In this document: one piece after another, positions 63,685 through 64,000 of the stretch
How the letters are laid out: every line of letters starts with the position of its first letter
Numbering within the stretch: position 1 is the stretch's first letter
Origin: Bythopirellula sp.
GTDB taxonomy: Bacteria > Planctomycetota > Planctomycetia > Pirellulales > Lacipirellulaceae
Assembly (NCBI GenBank): GCA_028285205.1
Contig: JANQQA010000208.1
Location: 1 to 64,000 of the forward strand
Length of the DNA: 64,000 nucleotides
Reading direction: 5' to 3'
The notes under the pieces: model-generated
Told to the model about the DNA's origin: nothing
The model's database searches: none
Seen by the model: the letters and a program-made list of their open reading frames with translations, nothing else
Translations under genes and position numbers: made by a program

Positions 63685-64000
63685 ATGCTCAAGCGTACTT
63701 CCTCAACTCTGATTCCGCTGGTGATTGTCGTTTGCTTACTGCCCTCAAGCATTCACGCTCAAGTTAGTAATCAATCTACTGGCAACAGCTGGGCTCTGCT
63801 GATGTCGGTTGAGCAGTACGACATGGCACCGTCCTTGCGATATACTTCCAACGACGTACTCGAGTTGACTGATGCCCTGACGCAGCGCGGATTCTACAAC
63901 GCTCAGCAGCTTGCGACCCTCTACGACCGCGCTGAGGACAAGCAGTTTCTGCCGTCAAAAGAGAACATGATGCGCGAAATCGCCGCGTTTCTGGAGCGTC
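63685..64000 (+). CDS. Secreted caspase-like protein, N-terminal part (gene runs off the right edge)
   Basis: The frame from ATG 63685 opens with a signal peptide (LKRTSSTLIPLVIVVCLLPS, then SIHAQ) and continues SWALLMSVEQYDMAPSLRYT, then SNDVLELTDALTQRGF, the start of a caspase-like domain (first strand and the substrate-loop region). The catalytic His and Cys lie beyond the window. It is a paralogue-level neighbour of the preceding gene, 54 bp away. An in-frame ATG at 63652 is a less likely start because it lacks the direct signal-peptide layout. Confidence 0.8.
   Translation, partial: MLKRTSSTLIPLVIVVCLLPSSIHAQVSNQSTGNSWALLMSVEQYDMAPSLRYTSNDVLELTDALTQRGFYNAQQLATLYDRAEDKQFLPSKENMMREIAAFLER

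Noticed and set aside
58614-64000. CHAT-caspase type III CRISPR or gasdermin-type defence island
   Set aside because: There are no Cas, gasdermin or nuclease genes, no CRISPR array, and all three proteins carry signal peptides, so an intracellular immune role is not supported.
1-64000. Prophage, transposon or recent island boundaries
   Set aside because: No integrase, transposase, terminal inverted repeats, tRNA or obvious compositional break was seen.

Overview
This window is almost certainly from a planctomycete, probably a marine or aquatic Pirellulales-type bacterium. Support for this: several PEP-CTERM sorting tails, a LEPR-box secreted protein, a DUF1559 protein with a prepilin-type N-terminus, a planctomycete-type ECF sigma factor next to a Ser/Thr kinase, a WD40 receptor kinase, and XylR-type AraC regulation. 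There are 36 protein-coding genes (two cut by the window edges). I found no tRNA, rRNA, CRISPR array or insertion sequence.

Layout. 1-8.6 kb: 5' part of an aldehyde dehydrogenase gene, a secreted PQQ-type propeller protein with a methyltransferase-like insert, then a leftward Rieske oxygenase/FAD oxidoreductase pair and a coupled HAD hydrolase/glutamine amidotransferase pair. 8.7-11.3 kb: an organophosphate-antiporter-type MFS protein and a terpene-cyclase-like protein with a haem motif. 11.6-18.7 kb: secreted PEP-CTERM proteins (including one ORF that fuses two of them), a lipoprotein and a DUF1559 protein. 18.8-24.4 kb: a tightly overlapping leftward operon with an oxyanion (molybdate/tungstate-like) ABC transporter, a MoaD-like protein, an E1-like enzyme and an unrecognised membrane-anchored protein. 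24.8-31.2 kb: a choline-kinase-like phosphotransferase and a rightward operon of FAD oxidoreductase, EtfB, EtfA and a membrane Fe-S oxidoreductase. With the Rieske/FAD pair at 4.3-6.8 kb this resembles the glycine betaine > dimethylglycine > sarcosine route, feeding electrons to the quinone pool.

31.4-50.3 kb is a carbohydrate locus for alpha-mannose-type glycans: a GntR-type regulator, a GH38 alpha-mannosidase and a sodium/solute symporter in one direction; two GH71/GH99-like secreted hydrolases, one GH99-type PEP-CTERM hydrolase and two PEP-CTERM beta-helix-like proteins around them. A 20-bp palindrome, typified by GTATACCAAATTTGGTATAC, lies upstream of the regulator and of all five secreted-protein genes. 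In three cases it fills the 16-bp spacer between a TTGACA -35 and a -10 box. I infer a GntR-controlled regulon, which is the most interesting system here.

50.5-64 kb is a signalling region: ECF sigma factor, transmembrane Ser/Thr kinase, a small glycine-rich membrane protein, a WD40 Ser/Thr kinase, then a secreted TPR-CHAT protease-like protein followed by two secreted caspase-like proteins (the second truncated by the window end).
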